Below are positions 45,793-56,696 of a stretch of 64,000 bases of DNA, piece by piece. The stretch's first letter is position 1. Each line of letters opens with the position of its first letter. The stretch comes from Henricia sp. BOLD:AAB3569 (lineage: Eukaryota > Echinodermata > Asteroidea > Spinulosida > Echinasteridae). A program made the position numbers and the translations under genes. The stretch spans positions 186,001 to 250,000 of the forward strand of contig JBBELK010000922.1 of NCBI GenBank assembly GCA_037783545.1. The letters run 5' to 3'. The notes beneath the pieces are model-generated. The model did no database searches and was not told the DNA's origin. It saw only the letters and a program-made list of their open reading frames with translations.

Positions 45793-46585
45793 ATGGCTCT
45801 CACACGCGCTTTCGCCGTACTTTTCATGACCGTGTCCTTCGTTCGGGCCGAAGAAACGAACGCGAATCAGACGGTGAATGCATGCCAGGTGACAGTCTCT
45901 CCCGAAGTCGGCAGCAGATTGACCGACCACGTCTACCGTCCGATTCTTGGTCGATCTCGCATGTACTGCGGTGGTATCTGTATGAAGAATATTACGGGGT
46001 GCCAGTCTTTCAACTATTGTAGCTCAACCAAGCTTTGCGAATTGAACAGCAGTAATAAAACGGAGCATCCCGAAGACTTGAAAGCCGCCGAGGGCTGCTC
46101 GTACTACCATTTCCTAATGGGTAAGTGTCCATTGTTTGTCAAATTACCCAAAGCCTATTGAACGCAATATTTTGAAATGAAATAGCCAAGTATGGAATGA
46201 GAGAAGAGTCATGGCCCTCAACAGGATTCGAACTCCTGACCTCTGACACACCGTATATGACTCAACACACTCTTCCCTTTTGTTAACGCACCAACCAACG
46301 ACCCCCTAAAAACTGAAAGGACTTCATTTGGAATTGGGGAACAATGGTAGGGGTGGGTGGGGGGTGGGGTACCCCTGGCCCCATATCGTGCTGCGTATGA
46401 CAAGCTGAGCTATGAGGCACAGTGGTATGATCGGGTTTGCTTAAGAATCCAACTTTTCTCTCGGTGTTGCATGGATGCGCAATCATTGAACAAATCCAGC
46501 TCTTGGGTTACGTAAACATTTTTGTACCATCATTGCAAGCGCTAAAATAAATATTGATCTTTACCTTCTAGAACAATGTGATTGA
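45793..46585 (+). CDS. Small secreted PAN/Apple-domain protein
   Basis: Exon 1 is 45793-46120. The proposed exon 2 is 46572-46585, which adds EQCD and a stop, for 113 residues. MALTRAFAVLFMTVSFVRA is a good signal peptide. The rest is one PAN/Apple module: an early Cys (NACQV), MYCGGIC, SFNYC, LCEL and CSYYHF, the spacing seen in PAN_1 domains, which bind proteins or sugars. There are N-glycosylation sequons at NQT, NIT, NSS and NKT. The short second exon supplies a final Cys that would complete the pairing. Without that splice the frame would read on to a stop at 46161. An in-frame ATG at 45721 would hide the signal peptide, so 45793 is preferred. Confidence 0.7.
46205..46480 (-). repeat. 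tRNA-like SINE, family H
   Basis: The inverse strand carries a B-box-like GAGTTCGAATCCTG, the CTCATAGCTCAGCTTG region and TCTCGGTGTTGCATGG. It fills most of the PAN gene intron and appears interrupted. Confidence 0.6.
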
Positions 46586-47003
46586 AACGGCCAAACACGG
46601 CGTGCAGACTTCAACGGTCGATCCTGGTGAAGGCTCCGGGGATTTGATAGTTTCTGCAAGATGAGCCGAGAGCTTAAACGCCCTTTATATCATTTGTATT
46701 TTTACTTCATGAGTTGACAACAAATCTTACTCTAAGTGTTGATATAATCAAACACAACATGGGTTTATTTCTTTCCAAGATGGTACTTTCTGTAAGAAAT
46801 TAACTACGGAAGGTGGTTTAAAGTGTGTGCACTTTATATCATTAACTAATAACACAAAAACCATGCTTATAATTAATAGGCTTTCTGAAGCATTGCTGCA
46901 TCTATTTGGCTAAAGTTTTCTGCAGCCTGTAGGTTACCAAAATTCCTATTTAGATATGGTATATGCCCTTATTCAAGGAATATGTAAAAATGATAGATTT
47001 GGC

Positions 47004-47143
47004 CTCTAAAGGCACAGGATCGTCAATGCGCGCGTGAGGCCAAATTCGTTCCAAATTCGCAGCTCCATGCCTTTGCTATGGAGCTGCGTATTTCGTGGCA
47101 CGAATTTGGCCTCACACGCGCACTGACGAGCCGCTGGCTTTAA
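47004..47143. repeat. MITE family A, full palindrome
   Basis: From CTAAAGGCACAGGATCGTCA to GACGAGCCGCTGGCTTTAA, with the usual centre CTCCATGCCTTTGCTATGG. Confidence 0.8.
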
Positions 47144-47407
47144 TCATCACGTATAAGAAAACAATGGTATAAACAAGAAATTGGTATATAAATATTCCCT
47201 GCTGTAAAAAGAATGATGTGTGGTTTTATTAAGGAGGTAATCTTTTTTGTTTAAGTACATGTTAATAGCAATAGAACTAAAACACAATGACGTAGTGGTT
47301 TAATTACATACGCGCAATTTTATGTGAGAGTCTCAGGGTACCAGACGGTAAATGGTCATATAGACGATCGATGTGCCCTCTGGCGTCACAACAAACAAAA
47401 ACTTGCC

Positions 47408-47540
47408 CGGCGTTATGCGCGCGCATCCGTTTTACATAAATTTGGTTTAAAAATGAGGTAGCATGCCAAATTCGAATTTTGTGACCTTTGGCATCACTAC
47501 CAAACCAAATTTATGCAAAACGGGTGCGCGCGCATAAGGA
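47408..47540. repeat. Foldback element
   Basis: Arms TTATGCGCGCGCATCCGTTT and its near-inverse CGGGTGCGCGCGCATAA, followed inward by AAATTTGGTTT or its inverse, with a loop of about 55 bp. Confidence 0.65.
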
Positions 47541-48012
47541 CGACCAATTTTCAACAGAGGGCGCTTTAGATATAAACAAAGACCACGCAATTTTTGTAAG
47601 CAAACAGTGACGTCATTCTGTTTTGGGTCTATTGCCTTCTGTACCGGAGGCAATAGATACGCATACAAAGTTTTTCCAGTGAAAATATTCGTGATTAGTT
47701 AAAATGAGAGATATTTGAATCCACTCAAGTACCAATAGATGATGCGTATTAAGGTGCACGTATAGTAGTATAACTTTGTAATTCTTTTAATATACTTATC
47801 CACTTTTTCTTTAATCGACAAACTATTGTTTATTTATTATTGCCCTTTATCGTTTATCCCTTTAAGTATTTCACTTTATAGCAATTAACTTGTAACTTCT
47901 ATTATTTCGTACGTTTTTTAGGTCAGATTTCGGATCATTGGGAAATGTCAAAAGCGAGCTTAACAGTTCATAAACATAAATTAATGTGGTGATTTTTGGT
48001 TGAAGCGGTTCC

Positions 48013-51000
48013 TCAATACTGGGCCCAAGCGCTGAGGTCCATTCTTGGTATTTTAGCCTCGTCCAGACAGCTAGCCCTTTGGTTGATGAAGCCGTTAAGC
48101 CGGCCGTAGCCGTCTGGATACCAATTGGCTCTGCTGTAAGCCACAAAAGATGTGTACTTGGCCTCTCTCCTGTGTGACAAAACAGCCATAGATTTGTACA
48201 CATTAACGCTACATTCAATTAAACGATTTTGTTTTTAGTGTATATTATCTGTCTAAACAATAAGTGTATAACTTAATGGATATAAAAACATTAGCAGCGT
48301 CCAATAGACTTGTGCGGAATTTTGTGTGTGATTCTGTGATTTTCAGTGCGTCGTTTCACCCCAAATTCCCCCCTCATGCACATCGCTCTTTCTCAAGGCG
48401 ACGCGCGTGAAATGTCCGCGCGAAAATGCTCAGTGTGAATCCAGCCTAACCTGCGTGAGTATGGAGGCCTCCAGAAGCTGCCTAACGACGCGCCCCTACC
48501 CAAACACCGCCTCCTTTTTCTCCAATCTGCCGAGAACCGACATCTAAACCTAGTTGTGGCCAAATGAAATCAACGAAACAGTTAACCTAAGAATGAGCTT
48601 CTTGCACGTGTGCAAGAAGCCCATAAGATTAGAATCTTAATTTTGATCAGAGTCTCAATTCCTTGATCAGAGTTACGACCTTTTGATCGAGATCAAGACC
48701 AATTAATCAAGGTCACGACCCAGTGATCGATGAGGTGACAACCCCTTTATCGGATCGAGTCTCGAACATATAACGGAGGTAGGAACTCCGTGAACAGAGT
48801 CTCTACTCCTAGATCCGGGTCACAAACCCTTGATCAAGACCACATGTCTATGATCAAGGTCATACCCCTATGATGGAGATCAGAACCTTTGAACTCCGTA
48901 AGCAGGGTCTCCTTGACCAGGGTCATCACTGACACAGTCCGTTGATTATGGTCACGGCACTATGATCAAGCCAACCACTTGATCTGGGTTACGAGTTCTC
49001 TCAACTGTCTTGGCTTTTTGCTTGCATGAGTAAAGTTCTCTTGATCATGGTCACAACCAACTGGTTGTGATCCCGTCAAGGATCTTGTGATCAAGATCCC
49101 TTCAAGATCTCGTCAAGACCAATTGGTCAAGACACGCTTGTCGGTGTCACAAAACTTATAATGGCTTTGTCTCCGAATTACGTGGCCCTGTCCGAATTCA
49201 TTAGCTGCGTATATATGGAAAGTGATCGAGCCATCTACCTAGCTATAGCGTCCTCCATTGACTCGTGTGTAATTTCGAGCCACAATCATTGAATTCAGAC
49301 ATGGTACGCGTTTCTGTTTACATACCTTCTACGCACGCCACCGCGTACTTGTACTTGTGTGTTTTGGAGTTCATCCTCCGTCTTGGCAATAAGGAATGCG
49401 TATGGTTGTATCTCCCTAAGATCATCAGTGTTATCGCACAGCACTCGTGCCATGGACGCTTTGCGGATTTCCTTACGCTGGTCTGAAATTAGAACCACGA
49501 AAGAACCTGAAAACGTTCCTCTGTAAATCTTGTAAGAATGTTCTGGTGGCAAGACGCCCATGCGGTACTACATGAGCCAAGTTCAAGTAAAACCCACAAC
49601 TTTCTAGAATGGAAAGGTGTCTGTTTTTGCGAGCAAGACCAGGAAACATGTTTCTGGCGTCATTACCTTCTGTGAACGCCTGCCGACCTTCCTCGTTCTC
49701 ATACCAGAAGCGATCCCCCTGTTTGAGGAGGCTGAACTGTTTGGCAATCACACAGGCCAGGGTCGGTCCGACCAGAGCTCCGGGAAGGGGATTTTCGGCA
49801 AAGAAGCCGACGAAGGGGTCAATGTCCTCTACGGAGCTGTATCGGGAGAAAACATTCAGATAGTGAATGGTGCAAGCTCATTACACGTTGCATTATCATT
49901 ACACGTTGCATTATAATTGGACGCATTTCTTTGCCACTTGTCGACATCGCACCAAATTAGTACATCTAGCGCCAGCGTCTCAATAATAATAATATTAATT
50001 CTTACACAGCGCTTTATAACAAAGCGATATTATCAAAGCGATATTATTACCGCTGCCATCAGGAAATCATCAGAATCATCTCGCTTCGTCTAGGCGTGCT
50101 GCCCGGCCATGGCGCACATCCTATCAGCACTTATATTGCAACATCCTCTCCAACAGCTCCCCAATTATCGCATGGGTCTACAAGGCAATCGGGATTGAGT
50201 GTCTTGTCTTGCCCAGCACGTTGGCCATAGTGGGGCTTGAACCTTGCCACAATCCGATTGCGAGCCTCGCTTCACACCCACAGCCCCGGCCACTAGACCA
50301 CACGCGCCCCGTCTTCTTACCCGTAGATGTAACTCAGGCGTTGAACTATCCGTTGCGGAACAACACGGGCCAGCTCGGCCCAACTGCGAATCGGTTTCAA
50401 TCCACAGAGCTCCTCTCTGTAGCGCGCGTACCCAGGAAGACCGTGGTCCCGACTGCGCTGAATGTTCAGTGCAATGAGATCGAGTCCAAACCTTTAAGAA
50501 AACGAGCAATGTTAGTGCAACGTTAGGATGCTCTAATAACTGGTCAAAAAATTGTTTTTCCATGGGTTGGTATCTTTGATCCTATAGACCCACCCTAAAA
50601 TGCCTGCGTCATTATGAAGCAAAATGCCATGAAGACTAATACTAACCCTGCCTTGGGATCCTCAAAGAGATGCTTGGTGACTGCCGAGGAAAAGAAGTGA
50701 TCCATTTTGGGGAGAGGTTGCACAAGCATTCCTCTCAGGACAGACTCTGGGCCGTCATTGTCCACATCATACACGTACGTGGCGTTGAAGAAGGATTGCT
50801 TCATCTTGATGTCCGGGAAAACCTGCTTAAAATACCGATCGACTCGCCAGATGGTGGTGGGTATCTGGCTGTGAAGTCGGAAGGCGGCCGTCGCGAAGCC
50901 GTTCCGAATGGTGGCATCGACATCTGCATCGTACTGATACTCGGTGTCCTGGTTTACGTCCAGGCCGTACCTCTTCGAGATACTGCCTCCGAGGAGCAAA

Positions 51001-53994
51001 GGCAGGTACTCGTTGTACACAATATGCTGCCACTCGGCGCCTAAGATCTTCCGAGCTTCCCTGAAGACCCTGCCTCCGCTCCAGTGGGCGTTGATGCGTG
51101 ACAGCTCCCGGGAAATCCGGTTGTGCTCCCGTAGCCAGACTGTGTGGAGCGCGGTCAGTCCTACCTGCTCAGCGGCTCGGGAGTCCCCGGCCTTACCGCA
51201 GGAGCGACCGTACGTCTGACCGATGCAGTGATGAATGTGTGTGTCGGGAGGTAGCAAATCCTTGCCTCCACGTCGTGGGTTTGGCGTCACAAGCATGAGA
51301 CCCCGTGGATCTAAAGTAGAGCCAGAAATTTAAAGAGAAGCAACACATCTTCAGGATCGTTTTGACTAAACTACGGCCAAACTACGTGAAGTTCCACTTC
51401 TCCAATGTGATTGTTCTCTCATCCCAAGTTTGGTTGTTTCATTTCAGTGGTGATTAGGCACCATACCAAATATTGCATTCGTTTCATAGCTCTACAGTTC
51501 AGCATATACACAATTTTACAATGGAATCATCGAATTACTAAACAAGACGAAAAGGAATGAATATGGTCAAGTTAATTCACAACATAATCTTTAAAATTGC
51601 GTATTACATGTATTTTAAAAGGGAAGTGAGAATGATGACTTCTCCTGGAACTATATGGATGATCTCTTTACGGACTAAAAGGTTCTCAGCATGCAACGAA
51701 GGCCGTCAACCAACCTCCAGGCACCCTTAGAGAGCGCATGGTCTCGGTACTTGATCCGTAGACCATAGAAGCATCCAAGTATGAGGTAATGTGATCGCTC
51801 TGTTGATAGGCCCACGGCTGGTGCCCGTCTCGGCTCGGCGTCCCGAAGGAGCGCAGGAAAGGGATGCACCTCCGGTCGGTGAATAACGGGTCGCCCCGTG
51901 GGATGGGGATTGGGAGGCAAATGTCCGATGTCTGGCAGTCATAGCAGGTGCCTGTGTAAGAAAGTGTCACACTTTAGTCCATGTAAGACAACGAAGCCTA
52001 CATGTATTTGAAGCGTAGTGTGCTTGGCGCCAAATTGACATACCTGAAACCTGCGGCACCTGGTCCAAATCGTGGCTCAAAAATTGGCCGAAGTGGAACA
52101 TGAGGGTGGTGTATCCGCTAGCCACACGGCCGTTGTCGTCGTCCGTCACGGCGAGGGACACGGCCCTGGCACTTGGAAGCTCAGACCCGCTGACTGATCT
52201 TCGCGGTGCCTTTTTGCCTGGAAATGTGAAGCGATCGGATTTGGAAATTGTAATTGAGACGGGACAAATCGGACTTTTGTCGAACAGTACTGTATGTAAA
52301 TGACTCGGAATCCTTTGTGTGCTGCTGCTGCTGCTGTTGATGCTGTTGATGCTGTTGCTGCTGCTGTTGATGCTGCTGCTGCTGTTGATGCTGTTGTTGC
52401 TGCTTTATGCTGCTAGCTTCTATAGCTGCTGCCGCCGCCGCCACCGCCACCGCCACCGCCGCCGACACCGCCACCGCCACCGCCACCGTAGGCTTGTTGA
52501 ATGTAACACTACTGTCATGATATTTCCAACTTACCGTCATCATACTCTGAGGGTAGGAATCGTCGTAGTGGAAACTCCGCCATTCCCCAGTCCGGGTGTC
52601 CCGGGTTGTTACAACTGCCATCTAAGGTTCGAAATCGCTGCGTCCACGTTCGGCAGACGATCGCATCCGTGGAAGGGAGTAGTCTATGAATCACCTGATT
52701 GAACAGCGAGTCTGCTGTGCCAGCGTCGATTCTGTTTGATCGAAAATATACCATATATCGTCAAGCTGTAAAATGACACAGGTCCCATGACCTATGAGCC
52801 GTGAGGTTGGATCTTAGAGGTCTATTCTGCACACCGTGGACAAAAATTATGCCGGATATTGTATCGACAAGCTGCTTTTCGAGAAAGAAAACCTATGATG
52901 TTGAAAGAACCAAAATAGGACTAGAAAATGCTTACAACATCGGAGTTGTCAGTGTTTGAGCCCTACAATGAGAAGTCGTAGCTAGGACGGAACCCTTAAG
53001 ATGTATATATTTGCGGATCGTATAGGCAAGAAGGTCGGGGTGCGGGCCGGGGGGGTTGACACCCCCATTTGAAGCGCGAGGTCCCCTCGTCATTGTTTTA
53101 GAGTGTACTTTGTGACGTCATTGCTTATTTCATCCTAGCTTCTTGACAAGATATTACTGGTTTTTGCAACGGGGAAATTAATTCACGCTTCTGGCAAAAG
53201 CCCCTCCCTTCGAACAACCCGCCGACAGGCTTACTTAGAATTTTTCTGAAACGAACTCCAGCGAGTCAAACGAGTAGATTTAAGGCAATCTGTGATGCCA
53301 AATTTGTAATTGGAATGCATGCATCCTAAAGGATTGTAGAGACCTATTGATGAAGTTTGCCTGATCGCTTTCCAGAAAGTCCAGCAGATGTTGCTCTCCA
53401 ACCGAGACGCTGGAACTGACTGTCTTGAACTGACCCAGGACGTCGAGAGGATCCCGAGTAACGTTGGGTTCCAGGGCCCAATCTAAAATAAAGATCAAAG
53501 GGATCATGATTTTGCGTTCGGCGTCGCGTACCAAAACGAACATTGTCTAGTACTGGCGGGACCTTTTACTTGATTTAAATTCGTCTAGGTATCGAATCCC
53601 AACTAAGATCGCTACAAGATAACCGTATGTCTAGGTCCTTCAATGAGTACAGAAACTGTGGTAAAGTATCTTTCTCAAGACCACAATTAAAAGTATCACT
53701 ATCAGGAGCTGTCCTGGCTAGTATTAAAAGTTTTTCACCCGAACCCATATCCCACAAACATACATGGTGGCGTCATGTTGAAGTGATGGTGACAACGCTG
53801 TTGAAGTGCCTTCCGTATGTACATGAAAACAATAAAATATCACTTTGTGTACCTGTTTGGGTAGAAACCGGTTCAAAGTGTAACCATTCGTTGCTCGTGA
53901 TGAGACCCTCCAGTTGCGACATTAGCTCCGTGTCATTGGTCGTGTCACCGCCGTCTGACGTCACGAGTAGTAAAAGTGGGATCAATAGGAACAT
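48013..53994 (-). CDS. Secreted animal haem peroxidase
   Basis: A peroxidase of the myeloperoxidase/peroxidasin superfamily; sea urchin ovoperoxidase is a possible relative. Exons in coding order: 53994-53853, 53482-53344, 52731-52535, 52217-52044, 51951-51715, 51310-50647, 50491-50321, 49836-49667, 49482-49326, 48169-48013; 735 residues. MFLLIPLLLLVTSDG is a signal peptide. FRTLDGSCNN opens the catalytic domain. The distal His and calcium motif is HFGQFLSHDLD (His near 208), the catalytic Arg lies in WLREHNR (near 357), and LNIQRSRDHGLPGY and GDRFWYEN follow. The proximal motif reads FRLHSQIP, one residue shorter than the usual FRxGHxxxP. A C-terminal extension of about 65 residues follows the normal family end at MARVLCDNTDD. 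An in-frame ATG at 54063 is an alternative start that would bury the signal peptide. Confidence 0.92.
48590..49140. repeat. Degenerate tandem array rich in TGATCAAGGTCA-like words
   Basis: About 550 bp made of loosely periodic units (roughly 20-30 bp) built on TTGATCAAGGTCACGACC. It includes TCAAGGTCA at two or more places and near variants (TCATGGTCA, TTATGGTCA, CAGGGTCA). It lies in the last peroxidase intron. Confidence 0.7.
50030..50310 (-). repeat. tRNA-derived SINE, family G
   Basis: An inverse copy, from TTATTACCGCTGCCATCAGG to the head near GGCCACTAGACCACACGCG, in a peroxidase intron directly beside the exon at 50321. Confidence 0.7.
52319..52497. repeat. Compound CTG and CCGCCA microsatellite
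   Basis: About 110 bp of interrupted CTG (CAG on the gene strand) is followed by about 60 bp of CCG/CCGCCA units. It lies in a peroxidase intron, roughly 40 bp from the exon at 52535. Confidence 0.9.
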
Positions 53995-54531
53995 CCTATA
54001 CACCAGAGGAAAAGATGTAGGTTTGAGAGATTCTAAAATTGCTGGAATCAATTCCGACTCCATCTAAGAATAGCGATTCAATCTGGAATCGATTCCATTT
54101 CCCGAAAAAAAGAGAATAACTTACAAAAACAACCACGCAACGCAATTACTCACCAAAAGAGAGTTTATAGGCCTTTGTAATCGCCTGGTGCTTTCTTGAA
54201 TCGCTGGGATGATATATGCTTAGAAATCGATACTATAATGAATCAATTCCTTAAAAATGGAATCGCGATTTCAGTTCCACATTGGAATCGATTCTAGCCA
54301 ATCTCAGCGTGAATTTATACCCAAGCCTAGAAAAGCTGTCGTAAAAAAAATCAGAACTTAAAGATTCTTAATTATAACGTTTTTGATGACGCATAATATT
54401 TAAGTGGACAGGCCCAATGCTTTTCTGGCGTGATTTTATGATGGACCAAGAAAAATCGATTTGTTTTGCACAGATATTTTGTCACAGAAATTTATCCGAA
54501 CAACAGTTCATCGATTTTCATTTACTCTATT

Positions 54532-54604
54532 AAAGGCACAGTCTCGTCAGCAATGCGCGCGCTCCAAATTCGTGCCACGAAATACGCAGCTCCATAGCAA
54601 AGGA
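54532..54604. repeat. MITE family A, half copy
   Basis: Begins TTAAAGGCACAGTCTCGTCA and breaks off at the palindrome centre (CCATAGCAAAGG). Confidence 0.7.
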
Positions 54605-55440
54605 TATAATTTAAAGCGAACTCTGTGTTCAATAATAGGCCTACTTAGCATAATATCGAAACATAATATACTCACATTTTGCATGTAGTGTTGTCCCACA
54701 CCCGCTGCCCGATTAAATAGATCAGCTTTGGTCAATATTTTTGTATAATCCCGTATAAAATAATTAAGATGCAGAAACGCAGACGAGGAATGCAGACTGG
54801 GAATACGATTGAAAAAGGTACCAAACAAAGCAATCGTGAAACGTACAAAACTAAAAACACATCACCGTTCGTTGCAATGCTGAAACAAAATGAACAACAT
54901 CACTTCGAAACGGCGTGTGAATTCTGTTTTAATTCGAAAGCTTTTTAGTGACCATATTTTCCTGAAGTGCACTTTAAGGAGCAAGGTTGCGAGGTACCGT
55001 ATGGTAAATTAACGCCGTGTTGACAAAAAAAAAAGATGGATCTCTACTTTTAATTGTTTGGATGACCTCGAAAGCGATCACGTTTTGCTTTGTCTCAAAA
55101 CCCGAAAATTAAAAATGAAGATGGCTTCCGAGCCCACAAAATCATAACTAAATGCATTACATTTTCTTACATTTTCCAGTATTTAGGATAACAAAATTAC
55201 AAAATTGCACTGTCCCCATCGGGACTCTTCGAACTTAAGATCACTAACGACTTGCATAGCAGCAGGGGGAAAGTGCTTTTCTAGTTGACCCACGAAACAC
55301 TGTGCTAAAATTGCACTGACCAAAAGCATATCATCACGTGAAAAGAGGCAAATTACATTAATATTTTTTTTCATTTTTATGTTTCTTTAGAGGATCGAAC
55401 GGCGGCAAGTCTCTTTCAAAATTTCGAATTTAATCATCGT

Positions 55441-55583
55441 GTTAAAGGCATAGAGCCGTGTTAAAGGCACGAGCCGTGCTACGAAATACGAAGCTCCATG
55501 CCTTTGCTATGGAGCTGCGTAATTCGTGGCACGAATATAATTGCCGCGCCCATGCATTGCTGACGAGCATGTCCATTTTTTAA
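55441..55583. repeat. MITE family A, diverged
   Basis: Contains CTACGAAATACGAAGCTCCA and its inverse arm through GCATTGCTGACGAGC; the left end is rearranged. Confidence 0.65.
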
Positions 55584-56215
55584 GTGAGCCGTCTGAAGGG
55601 AATATTTTTTTGTCAGGAAGGCGCAACATTTTTAGAAGATGGAAATATAAGTTTTGCTGTTTATTCATTTGTGAGCATGTCACAGAAAACAGGAGTTTCA
55701 CATTCCACTTTCAATTGGAAATGTTTAGGCCCCGCCCACGGACGTTCACGTCTGTGCTCCCGCCCCACCACCCCTTACGTCTTCCGAGTCATGTGACCAA
55801 AGTCACCTGATAGATTCACTTTCGATCTTCAAACACCTTGACGTACGTGCATGCAGCGCAGCCAGTTGGACAAAATCTACAGTCAACTCAGATGGTAGGG
55901 TTTGCATTTTCATGATTTTCCTAAAATTTGATTAAAACCTTCAGGAAAGAATGCAGGATTACTGCAAAAGTATTGAGGGCGCACTCTATTTTGTTCCTCC
56001 ATAGATCCAAACAAGGCTTGCTGGTACGTGCACTGTTACTTTTTGTATTGTAATTTCAAACTTAGTTAAAAATTTAGCTGTGCAAGCCGTTTCATTTTTC
56101 GGAAACCATTGTTTCTGTGTCACGTTTGTTTCGTTGCTTGACCAACAAGGCAACATAAATATTTGATGGCAAAAGCCCATTTTTGTAGTGAATAGTTTCA
56201 TTGGTTTAGGCTAGA

Positions 56216-56338
56216 CCCTAGCCCTAAAGTTAGGGCTGTAAATTGCTCGCTTTTCAAATCTGACTTATTACAGTCGCAAATACTGTAATAAGTCATATTT
56301 GAAAAGCGAGCATTTTACAGCCCTAACTTTAGGGCTAG
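56216..56338. repeat. Foldback element
   Basis: Arms of about 55 bp (CTAGCCCTAAAGTTAGGGCT and CGCTTTTCAAAT paired with their inverses) surround a short loop. Each arm end is itself a small palindrome. Confidence 0.8.
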
Positions 56339-56343
56339 CTAGA

Positions 56344-56445
56344 CCCAGTAACTAGTACTGAGTCGTTGGCCCCCTTTTTTTTACGATTTTTTTCTTTTGG
56401 GGGGTGCTAAAAAAAAACGACTCAGTTACTAGTATACTGGGTCTA
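56344..56445. repeat. Foldback element
   Basis: AGTAACTAGTACTGAGTCGTT and its near-inverse bound a T-rich/A-rich loop. TAGACCC and GGGTCTA flank it on the outside. It directly follows the previous foldback. Confidence 0.75.
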
Positions 56446-56696
56446 GGTTTAGGCCTACCTTTTCATTTTCTCACTAGACTAGCTTTACTTTGGTAAGAAA
56501 CTGTGTGCACTTTTAACAAATCATTCATAATATTTCCCTACTAGGCCTAGTACTATATTAAAACAAACATATTTTTCTATATTTGTATGCCATTGATTGA
56601 ATAATTTATAAACTTGTTTTGAATGGAATTTTTGCAGACTTTTGTGAAATACAAGTGTGAACACCATTTCTGCAGCACAGTGGATGTTTATTCAGA

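Larger units (their letters stand above)
46586..48012. other. Tail-to-tail intergenic region
   Basis: Between the PAN and peroxidase genes. It holds a degenerate repeat at 46680-46960, MITE A at 47004-47143 and a foldback at 47408-47540. A tttatt word at 47829-47834 gives AATAAA on the minus strand, a candidate peroxidase poly(A) signal. Confidence 0.55.
53995..56696. other. Head-to-head intergenic region
   Basis: Separates the peroxidase and arylsulfatase 5' ends. It holds AATCGATTCC-rich sequence at 54020-54310, a half MITE A at 54532-54604, a diverged MITE A at 55441-55583 and two foldbacks at 56216-56445. No other gene recognised. Confidence 0.6.

Noticed and set aside
48590-49140. Protein-coding repeats
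   Set aside because: The units are degenerate and no long frame crosses them on either strand.
52181-52621. Minus-strand open frame with polyGln and polyAla runs
   Set aside because: It is the CAG/GGC microsatellite read through an intron, and its ends overlap peroxidase exons in a different frame. No initiation or splice evidence.
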